Positions 6,888-14,600 of a stretch of 16,527 bases of DNA are shown piece after piece. The stretch is from the NCBI GenBank assembly GCA_934167095.1, contig CAKPKE010000024.1:1-16527 (forward strand). The letters run 5' to 3'. Every line of letters starts with the position of its first letter. The stretch's first letter is position 1. The DNA is from an uncultured Clostridia bacterium. GTDB lineage: Bacteria; Bacillota; Clostridia; TANB77; CAG-508. Under the pieces are notes generated by a model, which ran no database searches, was not told the DNA's origin, and was given only the letters and a program-made list of their open reading frames with translations. Made by a program: the position numbers and the translations under genes.

Positions 6888-8795
6888 TTAATTTTTTAAT
6901 GCTCTTAATGCATTTATTATTGCAATTATTGTAACGCCAACATCTGCAAATACTGCTCCCCACATTGTTGCAATTCCAACTGCACTTAGAATTAAAACTG
7001 CTATTTTTATAACTATTGCAAATATTATGTTTTCTTTTACAATTCGCATTGTTTTTTTAGATATTTTTATACTATCAATTATTTTTGATGGTTCATCTGT
7101 CATAATTACAATATCAGCTGCCTCAATACTACTGTCAGCACCTAGTCCGCCCATTGCAATTCCTATATCAGCCCTTGCAAGAACTGGACTATCATTTATT
7201 CCATCGCCAACAAAAGCAAGTTTTCCATTTTCTTCTTTCAATAGTTCTTCTAATCTATCAACTTTATCTGCAGGTAATAATTCTGCACTATATTCGTCAA
7301 TATTTAATTGTTTTGCGACATTTTCTGCAACTGCTTTTTTATCTCCAGTTAACATTACAGTTTTTGCAACCCCGTTTTTCTTTAGTCCTTGAATTGCATT
7401 TTTAGCGTCGTCTTTTACTTCATCGGCAATTACTATTGAACCTAGGTATTTTTGATTCTGGGCAATATATACTATTGTTCCAACATCTGTTGTTTCTTCA
7501 AAATCGACACCATTTTCAACAAGCAATTTGTTGTTTCCTATTAAAATGTTATTGCCTTCAAAGTTACATCTTATGCCTCTTCCATTTACTTCTGTTATAT
7601 CTGTTACTAACTCTTTATTTATTGTTTCGTTGTACTCTTTAATTATTGATACAGCGATTGGATGGCTTGAAAAACTTTCGCAGTAAGCAGCAATTCTTAA
7701 TAATTCCTTCTCATTTCCTTCTACTGCATTTATTTTTTGAACTTTGAAAACACCTTTTGTTAAAGTTCCTGTTTTATCAAATACAACTGTATCAACTTTA
7801 GAAAGAGTTTCTAAATAATTGCTTCCTTTTATCAAAATACCTTTTTTAGCTGCTCCGCCTATTCCACCAAAGAAGCTAAGTGGTACAGATATTACTAATG
7901 CACAAGGGCAAGAAACAACTAAGAATGATAAAGCTCTATATATCCATTCTACTGCATTTGCATTTTTTATTGCAATTATTGGAACTATTGCAAGTAAAAG
8001 TGCAAGCACTACAACAGTTGGTGTATAAACCTTAGAAAATTTAGTTATAAAGTTTTCTGATTTAGATTTTTTATCTGCTGCATTTTCTACTAAATCTAAT
8101 ATTTTAGATACAGTAGACTCTCCAAATAGTTTTGTAACTTTTACTCTTAAAACACCATTTGTATTAATGCAACCGCTTAAAACATTATCACCAATTTCTG
8201 CTTTTCTTGGTACTGATTCTCCTGTTAATGCTGATGTGTCAATTAATGCATTACCGCTAACTACTATTCCATCTAGTGGAATTTTTTCACCAGGTTTTAC
8301 TTCTATTATTTCATCTATTTTTACTTCTTCAGGAGATACCTGAAGCGTTTTATCATCTCTTATAACATTTGCTTTATCAGGTCTTATGTTCATAAGTTCA
8401 GTAATTGACTGCCTTGATTTATCTGTTGCAATATCTTCAAATAGTTCTCCTATATCATATAAGAACATTACAAGTACAGCCTCTGGGAATTCGCCTATCG
8501 CTATAGCACCAATCGTTGCAACAGTCATTAAAAAGTTTTCTCCAAAAACTTCGCCATGTGTTATATCTTCAAAAGCTTCTTTTATTACTTCAAAACCAGC
8601 TACAATATAAGCAATTATATAAATTATACTTTTAATTAATATTCCTAAAGCAAGTGGATTTTCAATTCCATACTCCTCAGTTCTCATTATTATAAATTCT
8701 GGAATTACACTAGCTACTATGAATAATATTAATGTAATTAATATTTTTATTATGCTTTCTCTTTGTTCATCTTCCATTTCTTTAAATATCTTCAT
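6888..8795 (-). CDS. zntA: P1B-2 type heavy-metal efflux ATPase (Zn/Cd/Pb), no HMA domain
   Basis: ATP-driven exporter of Zn(II), Cd(II) or Pb(II) across the cytoplasmic membrane; 635 aa. Visible motifs in order: actuator TGES (191-194), metal-site CPC in TM6 (296-298), phosphorylated Asp340 in DKTGT, nucleotide-domain HP (378-379) and GDGIND (530-535). The subgroup is set by the last two helices: N589 and K597 in TM7, spaced N-x7-K, and DVG (618-620) in TM8, the P1B-2 signature of ZntA and CadA. CadA and ZntA are about 730 aa and carry an N-terminal cysteine-rich metal-binding domain; here the protein starts directly before TM1, so that domain is absent. The ATG has GGGAGAGG upstream. It starts 14 nt after the ArsR-type gene and is surely in its operon, so metal-induced expression is expected. 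Cd versus Zn preference cannot be decided. Confidence 0.94.
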   Translation of the reverse strand: MKIFKEMEDEQRESIIKILITLILFIVASVIPEFIIMRTEEYGIENPLALGILIKSIIYIIAYIVAGFEVIKEAFEDITHGEVFGENFLMTVATIGAIAIGEFPEAVLVMFLYDIGELFEDIATDKSRQSITELMNIRPDKANVIRDDKTLQVSPEEVKIDEIIEVKPGEKIPLDGIVVSGNALIDTSALTGESVPRKAEIGDNVLSGCINTNGVLRVKVTKLFGESTVSKILDLVENAADKKSKSENFITKFSKVYTPTVVVLALLLAIVPIIAIKNANAVEWIYRALSFLVVSCPCALVISVPLSFFGGIGGAAKKGILIKGSNYLETLSKVDTVVFDKTGTLTKGVFKVQKINAVEGNEKELLRIAAYCESFSSHPIAVSIIKEYNETINKELVTDITEVNGRGIRCNFEGNNILIGNNKLLVENGVDFEETTDVGTIVYIAQNQKYLGSIVIADEVKDDAKNAIQGLKKNGVAKTVMLTGDKKAVAENVAKQLNIDEYSAELLPADKVDRLEELLKEENGKLAFVGDGINDSPVLARADIGIAMGGLGADSSIEAADIVIMTDEPSKIIDSIKISKKTMRIVKENIIFAIVIKIAVLILSAVGIATMWGAVFADVGVTIIAIINALRALKN

Positions 8796-8809
8796 TTTCC
8801 TCTCCCTTT

Positions 8810-9172
8810 CTATCTTCTGTGTTCAATATGCTCGATTGCAACTTCAAAGACTTCTTTTACATGTTCATCGTCTAATGCATAAAAAACTTCCTTGCCTCTT
8901 TTTTTACATTTTACAATTCCGCTTCTTCTCAAGGTTCCTAATTGATGCGAAATTGATGACTTACTCATCCCTAAAACATTTGCAATATCACACACGCACA
9001 ATTCATTTTTATCAAGTGCAAATAATATTTTTACTCTTGTTGTATCTCCTACAATTTTAAAAAACTCAGCCATTTTATTAAACAAATCTTCATCGTCCAT
9101 TTGCTTTATTGTATTATTAACTAAGTCTTCATGTATTACATTGCAGTCACATATAAACTCATTTTTAGACAT
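8810..9172 (-). CDS. ArsR/SmtB family metal-responsive repressor, CadC-like
   Basis: A winged-helix repressor that leaves DNA when it binds Zn, Cd or Pb; 120 aa. Both known metal sites are visible. The alpha3N-type site has an N-terminal CDC (Cys8, Cys10) and ELCVCD (Cys59, Cys61). The alpha5 site has D102-x-H104-x10-H115-x2-H118, as in SmtB/NmtR-type sensors. The recognition helix is MSKSSISHQLGTLRRSG. The start is fixed at the ATG at 9172, which has AAGGAGG 5 nt upstream. A longer in-frame start at 9244 is impossible because it would lie in the -35 box of this gene's own promoter. It precedes the P1B-2 ATPase by 14 nt, and two operator-like inverted repeats sit at its promoter, so it should repress itself and the ATPase. 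Confidence 0.94.
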   Translation of the reverse strand: MSKNEFICDCNVIHEDLVNNTIKQMDDEDLFNKMAEFFKIVGDTTRVKILFALDKNELCVCDIANVLGMSKSSISHQLGTLRRSGIVKCKKRGKEVFYALDDEHVKEVFEVAIEHIEHRR

Positions 9173-9187
9173 TATTACCTCCTTGTT

Positions 9188-9207
9188 AGTTGAATGTTTG
9201 TTCAACT
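9188..9207. promoter_or_regulatory. Second operator-like inverted repeat in the arsR leader
   Basis: AGTTGAA (9188-9194) and TTCAACT (9201-9207) form a perfect 7-bp inverted repeat around a 6-nt spacer, downstream of the predicted transcription start. It shares the TTGAA/TTCAA half-site style of the repeat inside the promoter and of SmtB/CadC operators. It could instead act as a small hairpin in the leader RNA. Confidence 0.5.
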
Positions 9208-9214
9208 TTAATTT

Positions 9215-9244
9215 ATTATATGTGAATAGATATTCAACTGTCAA
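9215..9244 (-). promoter_or_regulatory. Promoter of the arsR-zntA operon
   Basis: Both hexamers are perfect consensus on the minus strand: TTGACA (9244-9239) and TATAAT (9220-9215), with an 18-nt spacer. Transcription would start near 9208, about 35 nt before the ATG at 9172. Confidence 0.88.
9223..9236. promoter_or_regulatory. ArsR/SmtB-type operator inside the promoter spacer
   Basis: TGAATA (9223-9228), GA, TATTCA (9231-9236) is a perfect 6-bp inverted repeat of the TGAA..TTCA type recognised by ArsR/SmtB repressors. It lies entirely between the -35 and -10 of the arsR promoter, where a bound dimer would block RNA polymerase. Confidence 0.75.
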
Positions 9245-9280
9245 TACATTTATGCTATTTTATTATTTCATTTTTGTTAC

Positions 9281-9306
9281 AAAAAAACAGAGGCCGTTAA
9301 GCCTCT
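9281..9306 (-). terminator. Terminator of the mntA-hepT unit
   Basis: Read on the minus strand, AGAGGC (9306-9301), a 6-nt loop and GCCTCT (9294-9289) are followed by GTTTTTTT. It begins 12 nt after the hepT stop codon and insulates the module from the arsR promoter. Confidence 0.8.
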
Positions 9307-9318
9307 ATTTAAATATTC

Positions 9319-9657
9319 TTATTCATTTTCAATAATTATCTCTAAGTCATTTCTTAGTTGTATTAAATCATTGCTTATAATATCCCAAATAAAATTCAAC
9401 TTTATTCCCTCATAATCATGTACTATTTTATTTCTTAAATTTTTTATTACGATCCATTCTATATTAGGATATTTATTCATTGTTTCTTTACTTATATTTT
9501 TAACCAGTTCACCTATTTGACTAATTGCAAAAACAGTAGCATCAACTTTTTCTTCATTATTTGTAAATTGTTCAAAATTGCAATTTTCAGTGTATCTTAG
9601 AGCTTTATCTATATATTCAATCATCTTTTTTAAAGACATATATTCTTTATTTTTCAT
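9319..9657 (-). CDS. hepT: HEPN-domain RNase toxin HepT (DUF86 type)
   Basis: Toxin of an MNT/HEPN (type VII) toxin-antitoxin pair; HepT dimers cleave RNA, and the partner MntA silences them by adding AMP to a tyrosine. The 112-aa all-helical protein has the complete RX4HXY motif as RNKIVHDY (Arg75, His80, Tyr82), including the modifiable tyrosine. Earlier helices match the DUF86 pattern (MIEYIDKALRYTE, AISQIGELVKNIS). The chosen ATG at 9657 has GGGAG 9 nt upstream and overlaps the mntA reading frame by 11 nt; an in-frame TTG at 9663 is possible. This is the second gene of the unit and is followed by its terminator. The module appears intact. Confidence 0.9.
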   Translation of the reverse strand: MKNKEYMSLKKMIEYIDKALRYTENCNFEQFTNNEEKVDATVFAISQIGELVKNISKETMNKYPNIEWIVIKNLRNKIVHDYEGIKLNFIWDIISNDLIQLRNDLEIIIENE

Positions 9658-9955
9658 AAACAACTACTCCCGTTTTCTTTATTTCTTCATCAATTAAAGA
9701 ATTTTCAATTATTTCGTATTGTTCAAAGCCATCAATTTGTTTTTGTAATTTTTCACTAATTTGATATATTAATTTTAATAGAGCAAAGCCTTTTAATTCA
9801 GAGTTTGTATCTATTATTAAATCTATATCACTTTTTTTAGTGGCTTTTTGTTTGGCATAAGAACCAAATAATGTTACTTTATATACTGGTTTATCTTTTA
9901 ATATTTCTTCTAACATATTTTTTATTTCATCTATTGTATATACTTTTTCACTCAT
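9647..9955 (-). CDS. mntA: MNT-domain nucleotidyltransferase antitoxin MntA
   Basis: A 102-aa minimal nucleotidyltransferase, the antitoxin of the MNT/HEPN pair, expected to transfer AMP from ATP to the HepT tyrosine. The defining GS-x10-D-x-D motif is complete: Gly31-Ser32 in LFGSYAK and Asp43, Asp45 in KSDIDLIID. Length and the adjoining HEPN gene both fit the family. The ATG is preceded by AAAGGAG. It has its own promoter overlapping the end of the cobW-type gene, and the coding end overlaps hepT. The pair sits between two metal-related operons, which I read as chance insertion of a defence or stability module. Confidence 0.92.
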   Translation of the reverse strand: MSEKVYTIDEIKNMLEEILKDKPVYKVTLFGSYAKQKATKKSDIDLIIDTNSELKGFALLKLIYQISEKLQKQIDGFEQYEIIENSLIDEEIKKTGVVVYEK

Positions 9956-9982
9956 AGCTTTTACTCCTTTCTTATTTTCATT

Positions 9983-10012
9983 ATTATATTATCTTTTTAT
10001 TCGCCTAAGCAA
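9983..10012 (-). promoter_or_regulatory. Promoter of mntA-hepT
   Basis: On the minus strand TTGCTT (10012-10007), inside the last codons of the cobW-type gene, is followed after 18 nt by a perfect TATAAT (9988-9983). Transcription would start near 9976, about 20 nt before the mntA ATG. Confidence 0.55.
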
Positions 10013-11133
10013 TTATCTAAATCACTTATAATTTTTGCCTTGTCCATATTTTGTCCTATAAATACAAGTTTTATAACTCTATCTCCATATTTTTCATCCC
10101 ATTCTTTTGCAAGTTCTGGTTCTTGAGCAAGTATTTCTTCTTGTTCCTTTTTACTAAGTGATGCTACCCATTCGCCTGTTTGATATGCTTGTACTTGTTT
10201 TCCTGCTTGTTCAAATACATAAGTAGATTCTGGTTCATCATCAAACCATAAAACACCTTTGCATCTTATAACACTTTTTGGTAAGTTGCATGCAAATTTA
10301 TCAAACTTATCTCTATTTAATGGTGCTCTCCTGTAATATGCAAATGTTCCAATTCCATATTCTTCAGTTTCACCTTCTGGTTCGTCTTCTTCATTATCAG
10401 TTCTGTTTAATTCTTCTATCCAACCAGCAGAAGAAGCTGCTTCATCAAAATCAAAAGCATTTGTGTTCAGTATTTTGTTTACATCAACTTTTCCATAATT
10501 TGCTTCTATTATTTCAGCCTTTGGTTGTAATTTTCTAATTATTGCTTTTATTTTTGCAAGTTCTTCTTTTGAAACTTCGTCAACTTTATTTAGTATTATT
10601 TTATTGCAAAATTCTATTTGTTGTATTAAAAGATTTTCAATGTCTTCATCTTCAATTTCTTTCTTTACTAAGTCATCTCCACAGCCAAATTCATCTCTTA
10701 GTCTTAATGTATCTACTACAGTTACAACATTATCAAGTCTGCATATTTTTGGCAATCCATATTGTTCTGTTTGCTCTGATAAAACAGTTATTGTTTGTGC
10801 TATTGGTAAAGGCTCGCAAATTCCACTAGCTTCGATTAATATATAATCGAATTTTCTTGTTGCAATTAGGTCAACTATTTGTTGCATTAAATCTGTTTTT
10901 AAAGTACAGCAAATACAACCATTTTGAAGTGGAACTAAGCTAGAGTCTTCTTCTTGAACGATTCCATCTTTTCCAATTAAATCTGCATCAATATTAATCT
11001 CTCCAATATCATTTACAATTACTGCTACTTTATAACCCTTTTGATTTGTTAAAACATGATTAATTAAAGTTGTTTTTCCAGCGCCCAAGTATCCAGTTAA
11101 TACTGTTATTGGTGTTATTTTAAAATTTTCCAT
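9997..11133 (-). CDS. CobW/COG0523 family G3E GTPase, putative metallochaperone
   Basis: P-loop GTPase of the CobW/COG0523 group; members deliver or allocate metal, most often Zn(II), to client proteins. The 378-aa protein has Walker A GYLGAGKTT (14-22), the family metal-binding CxCC as CICC (73-76), EASGICEP (101-108, the ExSG-type switch), and the guanine-specific NKVD (182-185). A CobW C-terminal domain begins near 258 (GTFAYYRRAPL) and includes CKGVLWFDD. Many homologues have a His-rich linker between the two domains; here it is acidic (RTDNEEDEPEGETEE, 244-258). It follows the TSCPD gene by 19 nt in one operon and lies near a zinc-type exporter operon, supporting a metal role. The ribosome binding site is oddly placed: GAGG is 10 nt from this ATG but 5 nt from an ATG-TAA that overlaps it. 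Confidence 0.92.
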   Translation of the reverse strand: MENFKITPITVLTGYLGAGKTTLINHVLTNQKGYKVAVIVNDIGEINIDADLIGKDGIVQEEDSSLVPLQNGCICCTLKTDLMQQIVDLIATRKFDYILIEASGICEPLPIAQTITVLSEQTEQYGLPKICRLDNVVTVVDTLRLRDEFGCGDDLVKKEIEDEDIENLLIQQIEFCNKIILNKVDEVSKEELAKIKAIIRKLQPKAEIIEANYGKVDVNKILNTNAFDFDEAASSAGWIEELNRTDNEEDEPEGETEEYGIGTFAYYRRAPLNRDKFDKFACNLPKSVIRCKGVLWFDDEPESTYVFEQAGKQVQAYQTGEWVASLSKKEQEEILAQEPELAKEWDEKYGDRVIKLVFIGQNMDKAKIISDLDNCLGE

Positions 11134-11138
11134 TACAT
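11131..11138 (-). other. Start-stop minimal reading frame overlapping the cobW-type start
   Basis: The minus-strand sequence ATGTAATG (11138-11131) contains an ATG followed at once by TAA, overlapping the real ATG at 11133-11131. The GAGG ribosome binding site (11147-11144) is better spaced for the start-stop than for the GTPase gene. Its effect on translation is unknown. Confidence 0.5.
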
Positions 11139-11152
11139 TATTACCTCTTTAC

Positions 11153-11413
11153 TTATTTATTTTTAGACTCTTCATAAGCTTTTTTTACAGCTCTTACTAA
11201 TTGGTCAGCACATGAAGTTCCTCTTCCTGCACAATCTATACCACTTAATTTTTTCTCTATTTCTTCAACTGTCATTCCTTCTACAAGTCTTGGAAGTGCT
11301 TGTAAATTTCCAGGACATCCTCCTACGAAATGAACATTTGTAACAACATTTCCTGTCAAAGTAAATGTTATAATTTTTGAACAAGTTCCTTCTGTTTGAT
11401 ATGTATATTCCAT
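11153..11413 (-). CDS. TSCPD-domain protein (TIGR03905-like), unknown function
   Basis: A small protein of 86 aa made of one TSCPD domain. Stand-alone forms are common in Clostridia, and the same domain occurs at the C-terminus of some adenosylcobalamin-dependent ribonucleotide reductases; its biochemical role is not established. Family marks are VHFVGGCPGNLQALPRLVEGM split over 27-47, the motif CAGRGTSCADQL (61-72; the usual TSCPD is TSCAD here), and four cysteines at 11, 33, 61 and 68 that could bind a metal. The ATG has AAGGGAG upstream and a strong promoter. It is the first gene of an operon with the CobW-type GTPase, which suggests it may be a metal-binding partner or client; that is inference. 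Confidence 0.9.
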   Translation of the reverse strand: MEYTYQTEGTCSKIITFTLTGNVVTNVHFVGGCPGNLQALPRLVEGMTVEEIEKKLSGIDCAGRGTSCADQLVRAVKKAYEESKNK

Positions 11414-11446
11414 AATTATTCTCCCTTCGTTTATTAATTCTTTTAT

Positions 11447-11475
11447 ATTATAGCAAAAATCTGTCTATCTGTAAA
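11447..11475 (-). promoter_or_regulatory. Promoter of the TSCPD-cobW operon
   Basis: On the minus strand TTTACA (11475-11470), 17 nt, TATAAT (11452-11447), with TGC in front of the -10 as an extended element. The transcript would start near 11440, 27 nt before the ATG. No Zur-like operator is evident. Confidence 0.75.
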
Positions 11476-11481
11476 TGTAAA

Positions 11482-11624
11482 TTTTATAAATATATACGCT
11501 AAGGATGAACTCGCAAAAAACAAGAAAAAGCATATTTATAATTTTTATCAATATCACCGCTAAATAATACAAAGAAAAAGGTTTTTGTAAGTTTTATAAA
11601 TATAGCCGCTAAAGATGAGCTTGC
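11482..11624. repeat. Three diverged direct repeats in the intergenic region
   Basis: Copies start at 11482, 11543 and 11592 with the common core TTTTATaAATATanCGCTAAa. Copies 1 and 3 match over about 33 nt, continuing as GATGAnCTnGC, and their similarity extends upstream through GTnnnTGTAA. The middle copy is shorter (about 22 nt). Spacing is 61 and 49 nt. The stretch 11476-11680 has no believable gene on either strand. The layout looks like decayed tandem copies of a small non-coding element. Confidence 0.6.
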
Positions 11625-11669
11625 TCAGAATAGGCTTATATTTTAAAATCTTACAAATACCTTTTTCCT
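11574..11669. repeat. Long near-perfect hairpin downstream of mmpL
   Basis: The arms 11574-11607 (starting GAAAAAGGTTTTTGTAAG) and 11633-11669 (ending CTTACAAATACCTTTTTC) pair over about 31 of 35 positions, with two mismatches and two single-base bulges. The 25-nt loop holds a second small stem, TGAGC-TT-GCTCA (11616-11627). It lies 20 nt after the stop of the minus-strand transporter and could end that transcript, although it is far longer than an ordinary terminator. It contains the third direct repeat in its left arm. Confidence 0.65.
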
Positions 11670-11689
11670 AAATTCTCTATGAAATATTT

Positions 11690-14600
11690 TTATTGTTTAT
11701 TCTTAATAATAAATTTATCAAATGCAGCAAGTACGGCTGGCAATAATATAAGTATTAAAAGTGCTGAGCATAATGTGCCTACTGATATTGTTCTACAAAT
11801 CATTGCTGCTATTGCAGATGCAAAGTTTCCTACTATTAAAGTTACAATTATTAAAATTGATGCAGATGTTATAATAGTATGAATTGATTTGTTGTATGAA
11901 TTTATTATTGATTCTTTTATATCCATTTGTTTTCTGTGTTCAATATAGTATGAAGTGTAAACAATAGCATAATCTATTGTTGCACCCATTAATATACTTT
12001 GAACTATTAGTAATGCAATAAAGTATACAGGGTCTCCTGCAAATGACAAGAATCCCATTGTCATATATACAGCGCATTGGATAGTCAATACTAATATTAG
12101 TGGAATTAGTATTGATTTAAATGTTAATGCAACTACCACAAATATTGCAACCATTGTAAGAATTGTTATAAAGTTTAGCTCATCTCCGAAGCTCTTACTC
12201 ATTTCATAAGCCATTGGAGAATCTCCTATAATATAAGCTTCAACTCCATTGTCTGTAAACCAGTCTTTTACTTTTTGTATAAATTCATGAGTATCATCTG
12301 TTTCAGCTTCAAAAGATGTATTTAATACAATTCTTGAATGTTCATCTCCAACAAGCATATCTTTTGCATCAGAAATTGTTGTTTTAGCATCAACTATTTT
12401 CTCTTTCATGTCGTCTTCGATGAAATCTTCAAATCTTTCATCTGTTAAAATATCATCATTGATAAATTTAACAAAGTTTTCAATTGTCATTGTCCAGTTT
12501 TCGTCATAATCATTTTGACTTCCATAATAAACATATAACAATTCAATAGTATTTTTATCAAGATTATCTGCTAGGCTTGATAGTTTTTTATACATTTCAT
12601 TTTTGTTATATTGTCTATCTATGTCGCTCATTATGTCATTTATAACTTCAAGTTTTGCTTTAGAGTCAGCATCTACTTTATCTCCATAAGTTTCGTTTGT
12701 TACAACATCACTTAGTATGAATGATACAATATCTTTTAATGAAATTGTTTGGTTTGTATTTCCATATTTGTAATTATATAGTCCATATAATAAACTAATG
12801 CTATCTTCGTCCATTCCTAAGAGATTGGAAAGTTCTGCAGAAGAATATTCATTTTTATTTAGGCTACTTGTCATTATTTTGTTTACAAGATTTAAGCTTG
12901 AAACCGTACTATTGTCAATGTTTCCAGCAAGTCTTGCATCATCTTTATGATTTAAAACAAAGTTTACAAATTCATAAGGTGTTAGTTTTGCTCCGCTTGT
13001 TGATTGATTATATAATGCATAAATATCTTTGCACATAGATTCATCTGTTCCAATGAAGTTTGCAATTTCTGAATAAGTATAAGTTACATTATTAATGCTA
13101 CTGTTCATTATTCCATATAGCAATTTTACTTGTGCAAGAGTTTGCGCATCTAGTGCACTACTTACCATTGGATTTGATGTATTTGCTAGTATTAATCCTG
13201 CAAATTCATATAAAGATGCTGTCCAGTTTGAAGTATTTCCGTTTGTGTAATCTATTAAGGCATAAATTTGATGCATTTGTGCATTTGGCATTCCAAGAAC
13301 TGTAGCAAGTTCTGATGCTTTATATTGAGTTTTATTTGATGAAACACTGTCATCAATTGCAGCATTTATAATGCTTAAACTTTTTATTTGTTCTTCTGAT
13401 AAAGCTCCAGACATTTGGTTTAATACAGTTTTCACAAATGCTTGTGGTGTCATTGTGTAATTATCAGGAAGTCCAGCTCCTTGATAAACACTATCTACTA
13501 ATCCATTTGCGACATTATCAAAAATATATGCAAGATGTGCTTTGTCCATTGCTGTTTGATTTATGTTGTTATTATTTTTTGCAAATGTGTATAATTTTTC
13601 AAGTGTTGATATATCTGTTCCGTCTAAGAAGTTTGTATTATTCTTTATATTAACTACATTTATTATAAATTCTGATAAACTTTGAGTAGTTTCTGTTTCT
13701 ACTGTTCCGTATTTGAAAATTAATACACTTTTTACTACATTTTCATCAACGCCTAATGTACTTGCTATTTGAGCAGGTGTCATTTGAGCATTAATTATTG
13801 CAGTATTGCTAAATGTTTTTAACATTTGAAGGCTTGCTATTGTATCAGCAGTTAGCATGCTTGAATATTGCTCATTTTTTGCAACATCATTTAGTACAAA
13901 GTCTGCAAAATCAGCTAAAGAAAGTTTTGTTTCTATATCATTTTGGCTTATATAATAAGTATATAAAGCTTCCATTGTAGAATTATTCATTCCAAATAGA
14001 CTTGCCATCTGACTTGCTGTCATTTTTTTAGTAATTGTATTTTCATCAGAATATTTTTCTAATTGTTTTAGGCTTTCTTTTGCATCGTCAGATACGCTTT
14101 CTGCATATTTTGATGTTAAAACATCATTGTTCATGAAGTTTGCAAATTCTTTTAAGCTTAGTTTAACATCATTATTTTTAGAATTATAGAATACCATTAT
14201 ATCTTCTACATCTGATTTATCAATTTCAAGAATGCTTGCTATTTCATCTACAGTTCTTTGTTTGTTTATTTCTTCGCTAGATGCAAAGTTTTTAAGTCTT
14301 TCAATATTTGATTTTGTTTCTTCATCTAATACATCACTCATATCTTCATTATTATAAACTTCATTTCTTATGAAATTTACAAACTCACTAAATGACATTG
14401 TATTATTTTCGGCTCTATTATAGTAATTGTAATAAATTACTTTTAATAGATAATCTTCGATTGATACCTCTTGACCTAAATCATCAAATTTATCTGTTAG
14501 CTCATTATATTTTAAATTTTGATTTATTGTATTACCATAAGCTAAAACTTGAGTATTTTTTTCTTCACTTTCAAGCATTGGTAGAATCTGGACTATTTTT

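Noticed and set aside
7027..8610. Several plus-strand reading frames opposite the P-type ATPase gene
   Set aside because: They are hydrophobic or low-complexity antisense shadows of a gene with unmistakable family motifs, and they lack ribosome binding sites.
9173..9244. Longer N-terminus of the ArsR protein starting at 9244
   Set aside because: It would begin in the -35 box and run through the operator, the -10 box and the AAGGAGG ribosome binding site.
11482..11624. Possible CRISPR array from the three direct repeats
   Set aside because: The copies are diverged, have unequal spacing (61 and 49 nt) and one is shortened; there are no cas genes.
13438..13653. Plus-strand frames within the repeat part of mmpL
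   Set aside because: They are Leu/Tyr-rich shadows of the minus-strand repeat coding sequence, without start signals.
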